From NCBI RefSeq assembly GCF_024347515.1, contig NZ_AP025492.1, positions 2,170,001-2,234,000 on the forward strand: a stretch of 64,000 nucleotides of DNA, given 5' to 3'. The translations under genes were made by a program, and so were the position numbers. This DNA is from Vibrio gigantis. Lineage in GTDB: Bacteria > Pseudomonadota > Gammaproteobacteria > Enterobacterales > Vibrionaceae. The notes under the pieces are model-generated. The model saw only the letters and a list, made by a program, of their open reading frames with translations, ran no database searches and had not been told where the DNA came from. Below, one piece after another: positions 9,208 through 18,584 of the stretch (positions within the stretch are counted from its first letter, which is position 1; every line of letters starts with the position of its first letter).

Positions 9208-10779
9208 CTAGCGTTTTTCTGTACGCATACCCATTAGCAAGCTAACACACATCAATAATAGAATGATGGTGAATGGCAATGCCGTCGAGATTGCACCCGC
9301 TTGTAGAGCTTGTACCGCTTCAGTACCACCAACCCACAATAGCGCTACAGCGATCGCACCTTCTAGGAACGCCCAGAACACACGTTGAGGAACCGGCGTA
9401 TCAACTTTACCACCCGCGGTAATGCTGTCGATAACTAGAGAGCCTGAGTCCGACGATGTAATGAAGAATACTAGAACCAATACAACCGCAATGATTGAAA
9501 GCAGAGTACCAAACGGCAGTGCATCGAACATTTGGAACATTGCGAGTGATACATCCGTTAGGCCCTCTTGACCAAGAATACCAACGTTATTCACAATTTG
9601 GTCAATCGCCATGCCGCCGAATACTGACATCCAAATGATAGTCACTGTAGTCGGTACAATCAGAACTGCGGTGATGAACTCACGAACCGTACGACCTTTA
9701 GAAACACGCGCGATAAACATACCTACGAATGGTGACCATGAAATCCACCAAGCCCAGTAGAATACAGTCCAACCGTGCAACCAAGCTTCATCTTCACGAC
9801 CGTGAGGGTTGCTCAACGGAATGATATTTTCGATGTATGCCATCAATGTTGTTGGGATTGAACCCAGTGTCACTGCATAGCCAATCATTGCCACTAAGAT
9901 AAGCAGTAAGAAAGCAACCAACATGTTGATATTACTGATAACTTTAACGCCACCATCAATACCACGAAGTACTGATACTACCGCCAATAAAGTCACCACT
10001 GTAATCACAATAACTTGCAGCCCTAAGCCCGCTTCAATGCCAAACACATGTTGAATACCACTTGCCGCTTGTTGCGCACCTAGACCTAGCGATGTCGCCA
10101 AACCAAACAGAGTTGCAAGCACAGCTAGAATATCAACAATGTGACCTGCCCAACCCCATGCTCTATCACCTAAAATCGGGTAAAAGATAGAACGGATAGA
10201 AAGAGGCAATCCCTTATTGTAAGAGAAGAAAGCAAGTGACAATGCTACTACGCCATAAATCGCCCAAGGGTGTAGACCCCAGTGATACATAGTTGCACCT
10301 AGCGCCAATTTAGCCGCTTCTGGTGTATTCGCTTCAACATTTAGCGGAGTCTCAAACCAACCTGTGTAGTAGGCAGCAGGCTCAGCCACACTCCAGAACA
10401 TCAAACCGATACCCATACCAGCGGCAAATAGCATCGATAGCCAAGACATGAATGAGTAGTCTGCCGTCGCATCAACACCACCAAGGCGGATTTTACCATA
10501 TGGGGAAACAATCAAGCCCAAGCAGAAAATTACGAAAATATTGCCCGACCAGATGAAAAGCCAATCAAACGAATTGATAATCTGACCTTTAACGCCATCT
10601 AGTGCAGCCTTTGCTGAAGCGGTATCTGTAATCAGAACACCGATCAGGAACAGAGCGATAAGTCCCGCACTGATACCAAATACTGGGTTATGAACATCAA
10701 AACCCCACTTTTGGACGTTGTCTTGACCGACAGTGTAATCCGTACTGTCGATACTGTATTTATCTATACCTTTAGTCAT
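9208..10779 (-). CDS. BCCT-family betaine/choline-type transporter (copy 1)
   Basis: This is an inner-membrane, 12-helix secondary transporter of the betaine/choline/carnitine family, 523 residues long. The substrate motif AAGMGIGLMFWSVAEP and the family signature WTVFYWAWWISWSPFVGMFIAR are present. The GMGIG form (rather than GMGID of CaiT) fits Na+-coupled uptake of compatible solutes such as glycine betaine. It is very similar throughout to the upstream paralogue at 11051-12649, including the N-terminal YTVGQDNVQKWGFDVHNPVF. Each copy has its own terminator. The exact substrate is not determined. Confidence 0.92.
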   Translation of the reverse strand: MTKGIDKYSIDSTDYTVGQDNVQKWGFDVHNPVFGISAGLIALFLIGVLITDTASAKAALDGVKGQIINSFDWLFIWSGNIFVIFCLGLIVSPYGKIRLGGVDATADYSFMSWLSMLFAAGMGIGLMFWSVAEPAAYYTGWFETPLNVEANTPEAAKLALGATMYHWGLHPWAIYGVVALSLAFFSYNKGLPLSIRSIFYPILGDRAWGWAGHIVDILAVLATLFGLATSLGLGAQQAASGIQHVFGIEAGLGLQVIVITVVTLLAVVSVLRGIDGGVKVISNINMLVAFLLLILVAMIGYAVTLGSIPTTLMAYIENIIPLSNPHGREDEAWLHGWTVFYWAWWISWSPFVGMFIARVSKGRTVREFITAVLIVPTTVTIIWMSVFGGMAIDQIVNNVGILGQEGLTDVSLAMFQMFDALPFGTLLSIIAVVLVLVFFITSSDSGSLVIDSITAGGKVDTPVPQRVFWAFLEGAIAVALLWVGGTEAVQALQAGAISTALPFTIILLLMCVSLLMGMRTEKR

Positions 10780-11008
10780 TATCCCTCTCTACGGAATACT
10801 AATAGGGTCTATTGACCTCGTATCCCTTGCTTACCTGTGACTTAATTACAAACTCGAACATACAATCCAAGTAGTACAAGCTGTTGTCACCATAATTCAA
10901 ATACTTGGATGTCTGAAGTTTAGCAGGTTAACTTGTTGTTTTCAGTAAACCAGAATCGGTTCGATGGAATTTCAAACAAAATTCACGTAATTACTCAAGC
11001 TTATGACG

Positions 11009-11037
11009 AAAAAAAGGCCGACCCTGTCGACCTTTTT
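11009..11037 (-). terminator. Terminator after BCCT transporter 2
   Basis: An AAAAAGGYCGAC-type stem around a short CCT loop has A and T tracts on either side and sits directly after the leftward transporter gene. Confidence 0.75.
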
Positions 11038-11050
11038 ATGAAAAACACTT

Positions 11051-12649
11051 TTAACTCAAAGCATTTTGATGCTTAACCAATTGATTCTCAGTTCGTAAAC
11101 CTAGCAATAAGCTTAGGCACATAAGCAATAATATGAAGGCAAATGGCAGCGCCATAGATACCGTTCCAGCTTGTAATGCTTGAATAGATTCCGTACCGCC
11201 AACCCACAATAGAACCGCTGCAATCGCGCCGCCCATCAATGCCCAAAAAACGCGCTGTGGAACAGGTGCATCCACTTTACCGCCAGAGGTAATGCTATCG
11301 ATCACCAATGAACCTGAGTCTGAAGAGGTGATAAAGAACACCATAATCAAACCAATCGATACTACTGAAAGCACAGAGCTCATTGGCAGTGCATCGTAAG
11401 TATGGAAAAGAGAAAGTGTAATATCTTGCAGGCCATTTATACCGATCTCACCGACTTTATTCGCCACTTGGTCAATCGCGATACCACCAAAAATAGCCAT
11501 CCAGATGATGATTACTGTCGTTGGGATGAACAATACAGCCACGATAAATTCGCGAATCGTACGACCTTTAGAGATACGAGCGATGAACATGCCTACGAAC
11601 GGTGACCAAGACATCCACCATGCCCAGTAGAACACTGTCCAACCTTGCATCCAAGTTTCATCATCACGACCGTGGGGATTACTTAGAGGAATAAAGTTTT
11701 CAATGTAGCCCATCAGAGCCGTTGGGATTGCTTTAATGCCAGCCATGCCACCAGCGATCGTGACGAAGATAAGTAAGCCCAAAGCAACCAACATATTGAC
11801 GTTACTCAGAACCTTTACGCCACCATTGATGCCACGAACCACTGACATTGTTGCTAAGAAAGTGACCACTGCAATAACAACCAACTGCATGCCAATACCA
11901 CCATCGGTACCGAACACATGGTTAATACCACTTGTTGCTTGCTGTGCGCCCAAACCTAACGAGGTTGCAAGGCCGAACAGAGTTGCCAGTACCGCCACGA
12001 TATCAACGATATGGCCAAACCAACCCCAAGTTCTGTCACCCAAGATAGGATAGAAAATCGAGCGAATTGAAAGAGGTAGACCTTTATTGAAAGTGAAGAA
12101 GGCAAGTGCTAGAGCAACAACAGCGTAAATAGCCCAACCGTGAAGACCCCAGTTGTAGATGGTTGCACCAAGTGCCAACTTAGCGGCTTCAGGAGAGTAA
12201 GCTTCTACACCTAATGGCGTTTCATACCAACCTGTAAAGTAAGCTACTGGTTCAGCCACCCCCCAGAACATCAGGCCAATACCCATTCCTGCGGCGAATA
12301 ACATCGACATCCAAGATAGGTTGGAGTGCTCTGCTTTGGCATCATTGCCACCAATACGTATCTTGCCATACGGGGAGACAATGAGGGCAAAACAGAAAAT
12401 AACGAAAAGGTTTGCTGCCCACATGAAGAAACCATCGAAGTTACCGATGACTTTCCATTTAATTCCATCAAGAGCCGCTTTAGCGGTTTCAGGGTCTGCG
12501 ACTAGAAGTGCAATCAGGAAAATAATTATCGCCCCGGCACTGATTCCAAATACTGGGTTATGAACATCAAAACCCCATTTCTGAACGTTATCTTGTCCTA
12601 CTGTATAATCGGTATTTTCAATACTATACCTATCTTTTACAGGCTCCAT
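11051..12649 (-). CDS. BCCT-family betaine/choline-type transporter (copy 2)
   Basis: This is a second BCCT transporter, 532 residues with 12 predicted helices, a tandem paralogue of the gene downstream. It carries GMGIGLMFWGVAEP and WTVFYWAWWMSWSPFVGMFIAR. It differs from copy 1 mostly in membrane helices and has a longer polar C-terminus (LRTENQLVKHQNALS). Vibrios typically hold several BCCT carriers for glycine betaine, choline, proline or related osmolytes. Repeated 13-base motifs lie about 120-150 bases upstream. Substrate assignment is open. Confidence 0.92.
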   Translation of the reverse strand: MEPVKDRYSIENTDYTVGQDNVQKWGFDVHNPVFGISAGAIIIFLIALLVADPETAKAALDGIKWKVIGNFDGFFMWAANLFVIFCFALIVSPYGKIRIGGNDAKAEHSNLSWMSMLFAAGMGIGLMFWGVAEPVAYFTGWYETPLGVEAYSPEAAKLALGATIYNWGLHGWAIYAVVALALAFFTFNKGLPLSIRSIFYPILGDRTWGWFGHIVDIVAVLATLFGLATSLGLGAQQATSGINHVFGTDGGIGMQLVVIAVVTFLATMSVVRGINGGVKVLSNVNMLVALGLLIFVTIAGGMAGIKAIPTALMGYIENFIPLSNPHGRDDETWMQGWTVFYWAWWMSWSPFVGMFIARISKGRTIREFIVAVLFIPTTVIIIWMAIFGGIAIDQVANKVGEIGINGLQDITLSLFHTYDALPMSSVLSVVSIGLIMVFFITSSDSGSLVIDSITSGGKVDAPVPQRVFWALMGGAIAAVLLWVGGTESIQALQAGTVSMALPFAFILLLMCLSLLLGLRTENQLVKHQNALS

Positions 12650-12766
12650 GCTTCCTCTCTAATTTGCAGCGCACAGTTTGCAACATTGCATTCGGCGCTT
12701 AAATTTCGAAATGAAGAATATCAACCTGTCGCAAAAATACTAAAAAAACCTCTATAAAGGAGGCCT

Positions 12767-12799
12767 AAATTACACATTTAGTAATTAAATTACACATTT
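12767..12799. repeat. Pair of 13-bp direct repeats upstream of BCCT copy 2
   Basis: AAATTACACATTT occurs at 12767-12779 and again at 12787-12799, offset by 20 bases (about two helical turns). A partial third TAATTTA follows near 12805. They are positioned like a tandem operator upstream of the leftward transporter gene and just after the response-regulator gene. Confidence 0.6.
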
Positions 12800-12818
12800 G
12801 GCGTAATTTAGCGTAAGA

Positions 12819-13457
12819 TCAGTCCACAAGCCCGGAGCTGACCGCGTATTTAGCAAGCTCTGCCGTAGAGTGAATATCGAGCTTATGCTTAATATTTTGT
12901 CTATGTGTTTCTACCGTTCGATAGCTGATATTCAGCGCCTTCGCTACCTCTTTGCTACTCTCCCCTTTTGCGACTAATTTCAGTACTGCTTCTTCACGTC
13001 TGCTTAATGGATTCTTGACGGATGGCGTAGGAGTAATTGGCTGAGTAAACAAATTCTGCGTTACTTTTTCACAGAAATAGGTCGAGCCTTGATTAACTGT
13101 TTTGATTGCCTGCACCATTTTTTCGGCCGAAATCTCTTTCAACATGTAGCCAACAGCCCCCGATTGCATCACCTTCATGATGTATTCACGGTTGTTATGC
13201 ATGGTCAGCATCAGCACCTTGGCTTCAGGGTCTTCTTCTTTAATCAAGTGGGTAGCATCAATACCATTCATGATAGGCATACTGATATCCATCAACACCA
13301 CATCAGGGCGCAGAGCCTTAACTATCTCAACCGCTTCTAATCCATTACTGGCTGTGCCTATCACGCTAATATCTGGCTCAAGTTCCAATCTCGCCATAAA
13401 GCCATCCATTACCACTTGGTGATCATCAGCGATCACAACTCGAATAACTTCACTCAT
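12819..13457 (-). CDS. NarL/FixJ-family response regulator
   Basis: This is a DNA-binding response regulator of 212 residues. The receiver domain has Asp11/Asp12 and the phosphorylation site Asp57 in VVLMDISMP. The C-terminal LuxR-type helix-turn-helix (about 147-205) contains LSRREEAVLKLVAKGESSKEVAKALNIS in two parts and SYRTVETHRQNIKHKL. It overlaps its partner kinase gene by 8 bases, so the two form a cognate pair. The likely targets are the adjacent TRAP transporter genes, possibly the BCCT genes; that is inference from position. Confidence 0.93.
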   Translation of the reverse strand: MSEVIRVVIADDHQVVMDGFMARLELEPDISVIGTASNGLEAVEIVKALRPDVVLMDISMPIMNGIDATHLIKEEDPEAKVLMLTMHNNREYIMKVMQSGAVGYMLKEISAEKMVQAIKTVNQGSTYFCEKVTQNLFTQPITPTPSVKNPLSRREEAVLKLVAKGESSKEVAKALNISYRTVETHRQNIKHKLDIHSTAELAKYAVSSGLVD

Positions 13458-14805
13458 TCACTAATCCTTCTAGTGTCAGTAACACTGTAATTTCCGTTCC
13501 GAAGCCAATTTCACTCATCAGTTCAAAGTCACCCCCGATGAACTCCACTCGCTCTCTCATGTTACGCAGACCGATCCCTCGTTTTTCCATCGCTTTATAG
13601 GTGTTGAAACCGACACCATTGTCTTGAATCAGTAGTTGTAGCACATTACCAATTTGCTGAGCGATAACCGTTACTTTGGTCGCTTGTGCGTGTTTTTCTA
13701 TGTTGTTTAGTGACTCTTGCACCACTCGATATAAAGTCGTCGCCGCTTCTGATTTCAACTTTCCGGGTTGAGTGGCGAACAAAGTTTCCACCTCAATACC
13801 CGAATGCGCCTGAAAATCCAACAACAACGAAGACAACGCCGCTTCTAAGCCTATGTCATCCAATGAACTTGGACGAAGTTGATGCGAGATGTGTCTCACT
13901 TCTTCGATAGCTCGCATCAGTGAATGCTGCGACTTATTCAAATGTGCTTTGAGGTCTTCATTTTGTAGCTTATTACCGAGTAGCTCTAAGTGACAACGAC
14001 TCGATACTAATAATTGGTTAATACCATCATGTAATTCTCGCGCTAGATGCTTCTTCTCGTCCTCTTGGAACATTACCGTCTTATGCGCCAGTTCCTTCAA
14101 GTTATTATCAGCAATCCGATGTTCATGCATGTTGATGGCTAAGGTAAGTACGATGATAACGGCGACCGTCACGCTCAGAATCACCACAATCGAAAAGAAA
14201 GTGGTTTCAATATTCTTGTTAATTGCGGCCTGCATCGAGGCTACTTCTTGATGCACATCTTCAATATACAAACCGGTGCCGATCATCCAGTCCCAGCGTT
14301 CCAACCAAGCGGCATAACTCAGCTTAGACACCACCTCACCTGTGGAAGGCTTTTGCCACAAATATTGGTGGAACCCTCCTCCGGTTTGCGCTTCGCGTAG
14401 TAGAGCTTCTATCAGAAAGTCGCCATCTTCATCTTGTAGTTGGAGTAGGTTTTGGCCAATCAATTCTGGCTGTATTGGATGAACCAAGTTTGTTCCGTGG
14501 CGATCGTAGGCGAAGAAATACCCATCAGAGCCATACCTAAGTTTAGACAATATGGTTCGAACTTCTTTTTTGGCTTGAACTTCTTGGATATTTGGATCGT
14601 TATAGATGTGTTCTATGGCATCGAACGCGAGATCAACCGTGTCTTTAAGGGCGTTTTCACGTGACTTGATCAAGCTGTCTCTAAAGATCTCAACTTCTTT
14701 AGCGCCTAACGTCTTAGTCTGGTGCAGCGAGATCCAGCTAATACTCGCCGTTACCAGCAGCAACGGAAGCAGGGTCAGTAAAATCAGCTTGGCTTTTAGA
14801 GGCAT
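13450..14805 (-). CDS. Sensor histidine kinase with periplasmic sCache domain
   Basis: This is a membrane sensor of 451 residues. Helix 1 (about 7-25) and helix 2 (about 203-225) flank a periplasmic single-Cache type 2 domain with GYFFAYDRHGTNLVHP and WDWMIGTGLYIEDV. The cytoplasmic part has the HisKA_3 phosphoacceptor His259 in ARELHDGINQLL and an ATPase domain with DNGVGFN and RGIGLRNMRERVE. sCache_2 domains of this form bind small organic acids in characterised cases. With the TRAP genes upstream, a role as their substrate sensor is likely. Confidence 0.92.
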   Translation of the reverse strand: MPLKAKLILLTLLPLLLVTASISWISLHQTKTLGAKEVEIFRDSLIKSRENALKDTVDLAFDAIEHIYNDPNIQEVQAKKEVRTILSKLRYGSDGYFFAYDRHGTNLVHPIQPELIGQNLLQLQDEDGDFLIEALLREAQTGGGFHQYLWQKPSTGEVVSKLSYAAWLERWDWMIGTGLYIEDVHQEVASMQAAINKNIETTFFSIVVILSVTVAVIIVLTLAINMHEHRIADNNLKELAHKTVMFQEDEKKHLARELHDGINQLLVSSRCHLELLGNKLQNEDLKAHLNKSQHSLMRAIEEVRHISHQLRPSSLDDIGLEAALSSLLLDFQAHSGIEVETLFATQPGKLKSEAATTLYRVVQESLNNIEKHAQATKVTVIAQQIGNVLQLLIQDNGVGFNTYKAMEKRGIGLRNMRERVEFIGGDFELMSEIGFGTEITVLLTLEGLVNE

Positions 14806-14817
14806 TCCTTTCCCTCA

Positions 14818-14854
14818 CAAAAAACGGCTTACTGAACATCAATAAGCCGTTTTA
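14818..14854 (-). terminator. Terminator after dctM
   Basis: The stem AAAAACGGCTTA / TAAGCCGTTTT, with a loop of about 11 bases, separates the TRAP operon from the kinase-regulator pair. Confidence 0.8.
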
Positions 14855-14909
14855 CTTTATCAATTTATAGATAGCCGTTGAAACATATCATTCACATTCT
14901 TGGTGTCAC

Positions 14910-16193
14910 TCACATTCCATAGAATGCAGGAAATGCGAGAAGTGATCCAAGTACGAGGATTTGAATCAGAATGAACGGCATCACGCCTCGGTAGATGTCC
15001 TTAGTTGTCACGCCTTTAGGTGCAACCCCTTTCAAATAGAACAGACTAAAACCAAAAGGCGGCGTCAGGAATGAGGTTTGCAGGTTCATCGCGATAAGGA
15101 TAGCGAACCATGTCATGTTGATACCCATCAGTTCAGCAACAGGCGCAATGATCGGCACGATGATGAAACAGATCTCTACGAAGTCGATAAAGAAACCCAG
15201 AATCAAAATCACCAACATAGTAATGATCAAGAAGCCCCACTTCTCACCCGGTAACTGCAGCATCCATTCTTCAACCAGATAGTCACCACCCGTGTAGGTA
15301 AACGCCATTGAGAATGCAGTTGCACCCAACAAGATAGCAAATACCATTGCCGTTACTTTCACTGTCTCTTTAGACGCTTCATACACCATCGACCAACTAA
15401 ATTGGCCGTATAGTAAAGCAAGTACCATCGCACCCGCACCACCGAGAGCAGCGGACTCTGTTGGCGTCGCCACACCTGCGAATATAGAGCCGAGTACAAC
15501 AATGATTAACGCTAGCGGTGGAAGAATCGCTTTAAGCGCATCCAACACTTCTTGCTTTCGGCTGATTGAATCGTCGCGCTCAATTGGCTGCGCCGCTTCA
15601 GGGTGCAGTTTTGCGTATATCAAGATATAGAGGATGTACGCGCCAACTAACATCACGCCCGGCCAAATTGCGGCTTGGAACAAGTCGCCTACTGGCACAC
15701 CTAGTACATCACCTAACAAGATCAATACGATGGATGGCGGAATGATTTGCCCTAACGTACCAGATGCACAAATAGTGCCGCACGCTAGGCCTTTGTCGTA
15801 ATTGTACTTAAGCATTACTGGCAACGAGATAAGTCCCATTGCAACAACAGAAGCACCAACCACACCAGTAGAAGCTGCCAGCAGTGAACCTACTAATACG
15901 GTTGAAATTGCTATACCGCCACGTACACCACCAAACAGTCGCCCCATCGACTCAAGCAACTGCTCAGCAAGCTTGGTCTTTTGCAGAACAAGCCCCATGA
16001 AAACAAATAATGGAACGGCCATCAGAACCGTGTTTTCCATAATTGATTGAATGCGATATGGCATGAAGGCAAACATTTCGATGCCCTCAGCCCAAACACC
16101 AAAGATTAACGCGATACCACCAAAAGTGAACGCTACTGGGAAGCCAAGTAAAAGCGCAAACAAGGCTACGAAAAACATTACTATTCCAATCAT
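14910..16193 (-). CDS. dctM: TRAP transporter large permease (DctM family)
   Basis: This is the large membrane subunit of a tripartite ATP-independent periplasmic transporter and forms the Na+-coupled translocation path. The 427 residues are almost entirely hydrophobic helices. Conserved family elements include PLFVFMGLVLQKTKLAEQLL, GGVRGGIAISTVLVG, CASGTLGQIIPPSIVLILLG and LGFFIDFVEICFIIVPI. It starts 9 bases after dctQ and ends the dctPQM operon. Confidence 0.93.
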   Translation of the reverse strand: MIGIVMFFVALFALLLGFPVAFTFGGIALIFGVWAEGIEMFAFMPYRIQSIMENTVLMAVPLFVFMGLVLQKTKLAEQLLESMGRLFGGVRGGIAISTVLVGSLLAASTGVVGASVVAMGLISLPVMLKYNYDKGLACGTICASGTLGQIIPPSIVLILLGDVLGVPVGDLFQAAIWPGVMLVGAYILYILIYAKLHPEAAQPIERDDSISRKQEVLDALKAILPPLALIIVVLGSIFAGVATPTESAALGGAGAMVLALLYGQFSWSMVYEASKETVKVTAMVFAILLGATAFSMAFTYTGGDYLVEEWMLQLPGEKWGFLIITMLVILILGFFIDFVEICFIIVPIIAPVAELMGINMTWFAILIAMNLQTSFLTPPFGFSLFYLKGVAPKGVTTKDIYRGVMPFILIQILVLGSLLAFPAFYGM

Positions 16194-16202
16194 GTTTAGC
16201 CT

Positions 16203-16733
16203 CTACTTATGATTTGCATGGATAAGGTGCGGATTAAAAATCTTGTTCAGTGAGTGCAGGATCAAACCTACGCCACTGAGTGCCATCAAGAAGAATGAAA
16301 GCGGGATCATTGCTTTGATGATCCAGCGATATGGCAAGCCACCCGGATCCCCTGAGGTTTCGCCGAGGTTATAGCTCTCTTTTGCCACATCAATACCAAA
16401 CCAAGCGACCAACAGACAGAAAGGCATCAGAAAAATAAGAGTGCCTAGCAGGTCAATAATGGCCTGTGCTTTAAAGCTCAGTTGCTCGTAGAACACATCC
16501 ACTCTCACATGACCGCCAGCTTTGATGGCATATGGAACACCTAGTAGAAAAACAGCAGAGAACAGGTGCCATTCCATCTCTTGGAAGGCGATAGAGACAT
16601 CGTTGAACGCATATCTCATGACAACGTCATACACGACGTTGGCGATAAGTAAAATAAACAACATACTGGAAAGCCATCCCAGTGCATCACCGATACGATT
16701 AAACAGGCGTTCAATATAAATTAGACTTCGCAT
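16203..16733 (-). CDS. dctQ: TRAP transporter small permease (DctQ family)
   Basis: This is the four-helix small membrane subunit that partners DctM. The start ATG at 16733 (MRSLIYIERLFNRIG) has GGAG 6 bases upstream, whereas the farther in-frame ATGs lack one, giving 176 residues. Visible motifs are NVVYDVVMRYAFN, FSAVFLLGVPYAIKAGGHVRVD and the C-terminal helix SFFLMALSGVGLIL. It is co-transcribed with dctM (9-base gap). Confidence 0.9.
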   Translation of the reverse strand: MRSLIYIERLFNRIGDALGWLSSMLFILLIANVVYDVVMRYAFNDVSIAFQEMEWHLFSAVFLLGVPYAIKAGGHVRVDVFYEQLSFKAQAIIDLLGTLIFLMPFCLLVAWFGIDVAKESYNLGETSGDPGGLPYRWIIKAMIPLSFFLMALSGVGLILHSLNKIFNPHLIHANHK

Positions 16734-16919
16734 TCCCGACTCCATGGAATTTGAAAAGACATCGTGCAGCTGAGGTAACAAGCTGTAGGACGTAGAAAAG
16801 GTTCTTAGGCGTAATACAGGTTAGTTATTATGTTTTAAATGAACCCGCCGCTTACTCACTCTTAGTTGCCTAATATGGAAAGCTTTGGGTTCATTTAGAT
16901 TTAGTTCAACAACTGTCGA

Positions 16920-18020
16920 CTATTTCGCTTGGCTGTTTAGGTAAGCTCTGTGTGAAATATCCGTCCATGAACGTACTTGCTCTAGGTAGCTTGCTTGCGA
17001 AGCTTGAATCTCTTTTGCCAACTCATCTTTCTCTGCATGTGCAGCAAGTAGGCGATCGTTCGCTTCTTTCAGTGCAGACATAACCTCTGGTGGGAAATCT
17101 TTAACTTGTACATCTGGGTATTCTGTTTTCATTGAAACCCAGTTCTTGCCACTTTCGTGCGTTGCTTGTGTGTACATGTCGTAAGCCGCGGTACGCATTG
17201 CAACACGCAAGATTTCTTGTAGGTCTTCAGGAAGCTTGTTCCAAGTGCGCTTGTTCACTAGGAATTGAAGCTCTGAACCTGGCTCATGCCAACCTGTGTA
17301 GTAGTAAGGCGCGATCTTGTGGAAGCCCATTCGCAAATCCAGTGATGGACCAACCCACTCTAGTGCATCAATCGTGCGACGCTCTAGAGACGTGTAAAGC
17401 TCACCTGGGGCAATGTTCGTCGGTTTAGCACCTAGCTCCGCAAGAATCTCACCCGCAAAGCCTGGGATTCGCATTTTCAGACCTTGTAGGTCTTCAACGC
17501 TGTTGATCTCTTTTTGAAACCAACCACCCATCTGGATATCCGTGTTACCACCAGGGAAAGACATCAAGTTATGTGGAGAGTAAACCTGATCCATCAACTC
17601 CATACCACCACCGTGATAGAACCACGCGTATTGCTCTGCTGGCGTCATACCGAAAGGCATAGAAGTGAAGTAAAGAGTGTTTGGAACTTTACCTTTCCAG
17701 TAGTAAGAGCCTGAGTGACCCATGTCGTATTGACCAGACTTAACCATGTCAAAAACGCCAAGAGGGGCTTTGTGTTTGTTTGCTGAATCGATTCTGATTT
17801 GAAGTCGACCATTCGACATCTTCTCAGCCATCGCTGCCATGTTCTTAGTTGCATCACCGAAAACTGGGAAGTTTGGTCCCCACGTTTCTGCAAGCTTTAA
17901 ACGGTAAACCTTATCAGCGGCTGTAGCACCAGTAGCGACCAAAGCTAAACAAGCCGCAGCGGTTACTGCAACGTTCTTAAAAACTCGTGTGAGGGAGTTA
18001 GAAATGAGACTCATGTTCAC
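16920..18020 (-). CDS. dctP: TRAP substrate-binding protein, TakP-like
   Basis: This is the periplasmic solute receptor of the TRAP system, with a 366-residue precursor and a signal peptide ending near residue 35 (VATGATAA). It has the conserved carboxylate-binding arginine segment LKMRIPGFAGEILAELGA, the DALEWVGPSLDLRMGFH block and YYYTGWHEPGSELQ. The last two blocks resemble the TakP group, which binds 2-oxoacids such as pyruvate, rather than C4-dicarboxylate DctP. That subgroup call is from memory of the family and is moderately sure. It lies 186 bases upstream of dctQ on the same strand. Confidence 0.88.
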   Translation of the reverse strand: MNMSLISNSLTRVFKNVAVTAAACLALVATGATAADKVYRLKLAETWGPNFPVFGDATKNMAAMAEKMSNGRLQIRIDSANKHKAPLGVFDMVKSGQYDMGHSGSYYWKGKVPNTLYFTSMPFGMTPAEQYAWFYHGGGMELMDQVYSPHNLMSFPGGNTDIQMGGWFQKEINSVEDLQGLKMRIPGFAGEILAELGAKPTNIAPGELYTSLERRTIDALEWVGPSLDLRMGFHKIAPYYYTGWHEPGSELQFLVNKRTWNKLPEDLQEILRVAMRTAAYDMYTQATHESGKNWVSMKTEYPDVQVKDFPPEVMSALKEANDRLLAAHAEKDELAKEIQASQASYLEQVRSWTDISHRAYLNSQAK

Positions 18021-18584
18021 GTCCTTTGTTGGGTTAACACTCTTTCTATGAGCATTTTTTATGATTCAACATAAGAGTGCACCGTGATAAGGCAACAAGA
18101 TATCAGGGAGAGCACGCACGCATGGCGTGAGCAAAGTTACGTATTAGACCAAAGGATTAAGTAGAACTACGTAGGAGATCATTGAGTAGTGTCGATTTTA
18201 AAGGACTTACCTCATTCACAACATAAATACCTATTGATAAATACCTAAGTATTAATAATTAAACATCGTTAACAATTGATTGCCATTTCGTGATGAAGCT
18301 CTAAGCGCACCACATATCAAATATGCACCCAAACACATAAAATCCGAGAAGATATCGTTTCAGATAATTAGGTGCCTACTTTGATGCTTACTGGTCGAAA
18401 CATGGGACACTCGAAAGGCTAGCTAATAGCGTAAGGGAGCAGCCAATTGGGAGTAAGGCTTCTGAGCTAGGTTTAAATGTGAGTATGGGGTTGTGAATGT
18501 AGGAGTGGCATGATCTGACAGATACAAAAAAGCCTCGATAATCGAGGCTTAAAAACTTAACGAAGCGAATGTAATCCCACAGGA
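18021..18584. other. Intergenic region upstream of dctP
   Basis: This is about 560 bases without a credible gene. It contains the presumed leftward dctP promoter, a 7-base dyad (CACTCTT 18038-18044 with AAGAGTG 18073-18079) close to the dctP start, and the terminator of the H1-like gene near 18526-18555. The middle part is AT-rich with no recognisable motif; I found no clear sigma-54 -24/-12 element. Confidence 0.5.
18526..18555 (-). terminator. Terminator of the H1-like gene
   Basis: AAGCCTCG / CGAGGCTT with a short ATAAT loop, flanked by A6 and A5 runs, lies directly after the leftward gene. Confidence 0.85.

Noticed and set aside
12560..12757. 65-codon frame overlapping the start of BCCT copy 2
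   Set aside because: It is antisense to the conserved N-terminus of the transporter and ends in its promoter region.
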